The notes below the pieces were generated by a model. It was not told the DNA's origin. It worked only from the letters and a program-made list of their open reading frames with translations, and did not search any database. From an uncultured Candidatus Melainabacteria bacterium (GTDB lineage Bacteria > Cyanobacteriota > Vampirovibrionia > Gastranaerophilales > Gastranaerophilaceae), in assembly GCA_937895785.1 (NCBI GenBank), contig CALBKW010000125.1:1-19027 (forward strand): DNA of 19,027 nt, written 5' to 3'. The position numbers and the translations under genes are program-made. This document shows positions 15,915-19,027 of the stretch, piece after piece. Positions within the stretch are counted from its first letter, which is position 1; the number at the start of each line of letters is the position of its first letter.

Positions 15915-17330
15915 TTAAGCTGCTTGAGCTTCTTGGTTTTGTTGTTGAGCTTGAGCTAATTCGCTGAAGTCACGCATAACGTGTTTTTTACCTTTTTTCT
16001 TAGATTTACCTGATTTACCAGTTCTTGTTGGTTGTTCAGTTGCTTCAGATTTTTGAGTCTTTTCTGATTTTTTACCTCTTTTAGAACCTGTAGCTGCATC
16101 TAATTCAGCGTTGCCTTTGTAAGAACCTTGGTAACCACCTGCTGCATTTGCTCTTTCTTTGGCATCTGCAACTGGTTTTGGTAAACCACGTTCTTCACGA
16201 GCTTTATCAATTTCTTCTGGGTTTTTAACTGTTAAAACAACTTTACCAGCAGTTTCTCTTTCGATAGCATCTTTTAAATCTACTGGGTAATCATCGTAGT
16301 TGCCACCGATTTTACCTTTGATAATTTCTTCAGTTACAGCATCTGCGTTAACTTGAATGTTATCAGGCATGTTTGGATATCTCTTCATCCATTCGTCGTA
16401 AGACATGTTGCCACGAGAACCATTACATTCTTGGCATTCACCCATGTAGTTGTTAGTTGCGTTTGGACCACCTTTTGATTTTGGGTGGATATGTTCTGCT
16501 GTAACAACTGCTTTTTGAATTAATCTTTTAGCAAATCTTACATCTGAATGACCATGACCATAATCGCTTAACATTTTAGCAATGATTTTTTCTGATTCTG
16601 GTAATTGAACAGCTACGTCTAAGATTTTGTGTACATCTTTGTGAGCTACACCTTTCTTTTCAGTATCAACGATTTGGCTTAAGAAATCAGTTCTGTTAAA
16701 TCTAGCGCCACCTTTTGGTCTTCTTCTATCGTTAGCACCAACACCAAAAGTTTTAGCTAATTCGCGTTCGCATAAATTTTGAACGATATTTTTGTCGCCT
16801 AATAATTCTTTTGATTTTTCGCTTGTTCTTTTTAAAACGTCAATTTGTTCATCTTTTAAAATTTGAGCAGGATCAGCGTTTGTTCTTGAGATAGCAGATG
16901 TCAATGTTGCATCAGGCATATCTTTTGTTTGTTTTTGAATGTAGTGAACAATAGCTTTTTCTTCAGCTCTGAAGTATGGCATGTTATCTTCTAAAACTTG
17001 GTTTAATTCTGCACCAACAGCTTTGCCAGCTCTAAGTGCGAAATCGTCAGTTTGTTTGTTAGTCATCATTGGACGACCACAACAAGTACAAGGCATGTCT
17101 TCTAATTCTTTTACTTTGAAGTTAGAAGTTGAACATGGAAAACCTGTGAAGTTAACCATTTGAGCGCCCATAAAATAATTTCTTGCGATTTGAGATGCTC
17201 TTGATGAATTTTTTTCATCAAATGGATTTGAAACTCTTGCTTCTTGTGCTTTTGTGTCTAGTTTGTTAATGTTTTGTGCTTTTGCTACTGTTGAAACTGG
17301 AGTAGCAGCCATGATTCTTTGAACGTGCAT
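15915..17330 (-). CDS. HNH-endonuclease-like protein with split zinc finger (paralog 1)
   Basis: The 471-residue protein ends its conserved part with an HNH core: T-A-E-H-I-H-P-K-S-K-G-G (278-288), N-Y-M-G-E-C-Q-E-C-N-G-S-R-G (294-307), then Y-D-E-W-M-K-R-Y-P-N-M-P. The only other CxxC, C81-T-C-C84-G, lies about 195 residues upstream with a largely helical, charged region between. In ordinary HNH_5-like nucleases the two CxxC pairs are about 20-40 residues apart and together bind zinc, so this looks like a large insertion into the finger. Near the N-terminus is M-V-N-F-T-G-F-P-C-S (58-67). The C-terminal 70 residues are low-complexity Lys/Ser/Gln. A weak AAGG lies 8 nt before the start. The protein is paralogous to the next gene. 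Metal-dependent nuclease activity is inferred; target and role are unknown. Confidence 0.7.
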   Translation of the reverse strand: MHVQRIMAATPVSTVAKAQNINKLDTKAQEARVSNPFDEKNSSRASQIARNYFMGAQMVNFTGFPCSTSNFKVKELEDMPCTCCGRPMMTNKQTDDFALRAGKAVGAELNQVLEDNMPYFRAEEKAIVHYIQKQTKDMPDATLTSAISRTNADPAQILKDEQIDVLKRTSEKSKELLGDKNIVQNLCERELAKTFGVGANDRRRPKGGARFNRTDFLSQIVDTEKKGVAHKDVHKILDVAVQLPESEKIIAKMLSDYGHGHSDVRFAKRLIQKAVVTAEHIHPKSKGGPNATNNYMGECQECNGSRGNMSYDEWMKRYPNMPDNIQVNADAVTEEIIKGKIGGNYDDYPVDLKDAIERETAGKVVLTVKNPEEIDKAREERGLPKPVADAKERANAAGGYQGSYKGNAELDAATGSKRGKKSEKTQKSEATEQPTRTGKSGKSKKKGKKHVMRDFSELAQAQQQNQEAQAA

Positions 17331-17333
17331 TTG

Positions 17334-17413
17334 TGAGACCTTACCTTACCTTCTTAATCTTTTTTTGATTTGTGTTTATTTAATTAATTGAGACCTTTTA
17401 TATTTTTATTATA
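17334..17413 (-). promoter_or_regulatory. Leader of HNH paralog 1 with repeats and a -10 box
   Basis: On the minus strand a perfect TATAAT (17408-17413) precedes two identical copies of AAGGTCTCA (17389-17397 and 17334-17342, 55 bp apart). The copy nearest the start is part of three tandem AAGGT units just before the ATG. A -35 is not clear. The repeats may be regulatory, or may provide multiple weak ribosome contacts. Confidence 0.35.
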
Positions 17414-17468
17414 ATACAAAAATAAATTTTAAATCATCTAATTGTATAGTTTTGTTGCGAATTTATTT

Positions 17469-18620
17469 TTATTTTTTTCTCCTTGGTGTAGGTTGTGGTT
17501 TTGGTAAACCTCTTTCTTCCCTAGCCTTTTCAATCTCTTCAGGGTTTTTAACCTTTAATTGAACTACACCATCTGTTTCTTTGGCAACTGCTTTTTTCAA
17601 ATCTACAGGATAATCATCATATTTGTCACCTAAGTTGCCATTAATAATTCTTTCTGTAACTTCGTCAATGTTTCTTTGAATGCTACGAGGCATGTTTGGA
17701 TAATTTTTCATCCATTCTGAATATGGCATGTGACCACGTTTTGAGTTGCAATCACCACATTCTGACATGTAGTTTGCCGTGTTGTCAGGACCACCTAATG
17801 TGTCAGGGTGGATGTGTTCTGCTGTTGCAATTGCAGGTTGAGCCAATCTTCTTGCTATTTGAGCATCGCTCTTGTCACCGTGACCATATTTTACAATAAA
17901 TGCTTCGATAGAATCTTGTGACATTGGTAATTTTACCGCTGTATCAAGCAATTCGCCTGCTAAACTTTTATCTTCTAATTTATCAACTGTTTTTGCAAAT
18001 GTTTCTAAGAAAGGCACTCTTTCAAAGTGTTTTTTGTCTGTGCTGTTATCAATGTCTTTTAGTGCTTGGTCAACAACTTTTTGAACTGCGTTGTCCTTGC
18101 CTAAAACTTCAGCTTTTTTAGAAACTTCACCCAAAACATTTTTTTGTTCGTTTTCTAGTAGAACTTTAGCGTTTGGAGAATAGTGTGTCATTAAACCGCT
18201 CATTGACAATTTAGGGTTCTTCTTAGATGTTTCTAAAATGAAGTTTGCAACTGCTTTTTCAGTACCTCTAAAATATTCCATATTTGTAGTCAAAAGCTTT
18301 TGTAAATATTCACCAGTAGCGCCAGTAGAATTTTTTTCAAAATTATCAACACCTTTGCTAGTCATCATCATACGACCACAACAAGCACAAGGGATGCCTT
18401 CTTCTTTTTTAACTATAAAATCACTTTTAGAACAAGAAAAACCTTTGAATGCTACAAGTTGCTCACCTCTAAAGTAGTTAGCGATTGCTTGAGAGCCTTT
18501 TCTGTCGTCAGTTGAAACCTGAGGTTGAGCAATCGGATTAGATTTTGTTGAAACTACGGCATTTAATTGTTTTTGAGGTTGAACGTTAGTTGTTGTAACA
18601 TCTACTGTTCTAAAATTCAT
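17469..18620 (-). CDS. HNH-endonuclease-like protein with split zinc finger (paralog 2)
   Basis: This 383-residue paralog of the downstream gene, on the same strand with a 138-nt gap, shares the whole layout. It has L-V-A-F-K-G-F-S-C-S (55-64), the first zinc pair C78-A-C-C81-G, a helical charged insert of about 187 residues, and the HNH core T-A-E-H-I-H-P-D-T-L-G-G-P (266-278) with N-Y-M-S-E-C-G-D-C-N-S-K-R-G (283-296). A nearly identical Y-x-E-W-M-K-x-Y-P-N-M-P segment and the C-terminal K-N-P-E-E-I-x-K-A-R-E-E-R-G-L-P-K-P follow. It ends soon after that, lacking paralog 1's long tail. Between the motifs the insert is clearly diverged, so the duplication is not recent. There is no ribosome site before the ATG and no terminator after the stop, so both may share a transcript. 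Function is unknown. Confidence 0.7.
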   Translation of the reverse strand: MNFRTVDVTTTNVQPQKQLNAVVSTKSNPIAQPQVSTDDRKGSQAIANYFRGEQLVAFKGFSCSKSDFIVKKEEGIPCACCGRMMMTSKGVDNFEKNSTGATGEYLQKLLTTNMEYFRGTEKAVANFILETSKKNPKLSMSGLMTHYSPNAKVLLENEQKNVLGEVSKKAEVLGKDNAVQKVVDQALKDIDNSTDKKHFERVPFLETFAKTVDKLEDKSLAGELLDTAVKLPMSQDSIEAFIVKYGHGDKSDAQIARRLAQPAIATAEHIHPDTLGGPDNTANYMSECGDCNSKRGHMPYSEWMKNYPNMPRSIQRNIDEVTERIINGNLGDKYDDYPVDLKKAVAKETDGVVQLKVKNPEEIEKAREERGLPKPQPTPRRKK

Positions 18621-18668
18621 TTAACACACACTTTTTTGTTTAATAAATTGGTACTTTTTTTAACGTTC

Positions 18669-18727
18669 GTGAAAAAATAATTTGCTAGTTTTTCACAAAA
18701 TTTTTACAATAGTTTATAATGTAAAAA
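18669..18727. promoter_or_regulatory. Promoter of the HppA-like gene framed by two inverted repeats
   Basis: On the plus strand TTCACA (18692-18697), a 17-nt spacer and perfect TATAAT (18715-18720) form a good sigma70 promoter. GTGAAAAA/TTTTTCAC (18669-18676, 18689-18696) runs into the -35, and TTTTTACA/TGTAAAAA (18701-18708, 18720-18727) encloses the -10. Both are 8-bp perfect inverted repeats with 11-12 nt centres, as expected of dimeric repressor sites. Confidence 0.6.
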
Positions 18728-18854
18728 CTACACTAATTCAGCCTCTCACCCAATTGGGGGATTTTTATATTTTTTGATTGTAAACCTGTTGAAAAAAAAA
18801 ATATTTATGTGAGAATTGTTGTGGAAGATTAATTTTTTTTAGTGAAGGAGAAGA
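18728..18854 (+). other. Long 5' leader of the HppA-like gene
   Basis: About 125 nt separate the predicted transcription start from the ATG, unlike the very short leaders elsewhere in the window. It holds a CCCAATTGGG palindrome (18749-18758) followed by a T-rich stretch, and an AAGGAG ribosome site (18845-18850) 4 nt before the start. I do not recognise any known riboswitch in it. Confidence 0.4.
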
Positions 18855-19027
18855 AATGAAAAAAGTATCTACTTTACAAAAAACATTGATGGCATCATTG
18901 CTTTCATTGTTCTTTGTATCTGCTCCTGCGTTCGCAAGTGAAGCAGATTTAGTCGTTCCAGAAATTGCTAAACATTATCCTCTAGGACACACATTACTAT
19001 TAATTGGTATTGCTGTTTCAGTTCTAG
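18855..19027 (+). CDS. hppA: N-terminus of a membrane protein, probably membrane pyrophosphatase (partial)
   Basis: Only the first 57 codons are inside the window. The start is firm: AAGGAG lies 4 nt before the ATG. The protein begins with a signal-peptide-like segment ending A-P-A-F-A (about residues 22-26), then S-E-A-D-L-V-V-P-E-I, then a hydrophobic helix starting L-L-L-I-G-I-A-V-S-V-L. The E-A-D-L-V-x-P segment followed by a first helix recalls the N-terminus of ion-pumping membrane pyrophosphatases (HppA), which couple pyrophosphate hydrolysis to Na+ or H+ export. The diagnostic catalytic motifs lie beyond the window, so this assignment rests on resemblance of a short stretch. Another exported or membrane protein is possible. 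Confidence 0.5.

Noticed and set aside
10377..18620. SNF2 helicase, tyrosine recombinase and HNH proteins as one defence or mobile island
   Set aside because: The genes are on different strands, separated by a terminator and by rsmD, and no integrase site, phage gene or defence partner is visible.

Overview
The window is AT-rich DNA from a bacterium with an outer membrane: it carries a TolC-type outer-membrane factor beside an EmrAB inner-membrane pump. Gene content and style suggest an uncultured gut-type lineage such as Gastranaerophilales (Vampirovibrionia/Melainabacteria). The hints are AT-rich coding, a class A beta-lactamase-like membrane-anchored hydrolase, and hypothetical proteins with a short 'FTG/FKG' motif near the N-terminus. 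This placement is an inference from memory and was not tested by search. I see no rRNA, tRNA, CRISPR array or insertion sequence.

Layout, left to right. (1) A minus-strand anchored serine hydrolase of the beta-lactamase/PBP fold (37-1239). (2) A DUF1836-type putative regulator (minus) transcribed divergently from a long-chain acyl-CoA synthetase (plus), with two good sigma70-type promoters back to back in the gap. A strong bidirectional terminator follows the ligase. (3) A minus-strand cluster marR-emrA-emrB, followed by a polytopic GT-C-like membrane protein. It is divergent from a plus-strand tolC-like gene across a 107-nt gap that holds two copies of a TTTGTNACAAA palindrome, the likely MarR operators. 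Together these encode a complete, probably drug- or stress-inducible tripartite efflux system. (4) A large SWIM/SNF2 helicase (plus), meeting head-on a small unknown minus-strand gene. That gene abuts a LysR-type regulator which has lost its DNA-binding half. (5) A tyrosine recombinase (XerD/XerC type) overlapping rsmD by one base (TAATG), closed by a second strong bidirectional terminator. (6) Two tandem minus-strand paralogs of an HNH-nuclease-like protein. In both, the first zinc CxxC lies about 190 residues upstream of the HNH core. (7) Divergent from these, the start of a signal-peptide-bearing membrane protein that looks like the N-terminus of a membrane pyrophosphatase (HppA), cut by the window edge.

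The parts most worth a second look are the tandem split-zinc-finger HNH paralogs, two genes with a TATAAT-N6-ATG arrangement suggesting leaderless mRNAs, the double MarR operator, the beta-lactamase fold with no recognisable Glu166, and the decapitated LysR gene next to an orphan ORF.
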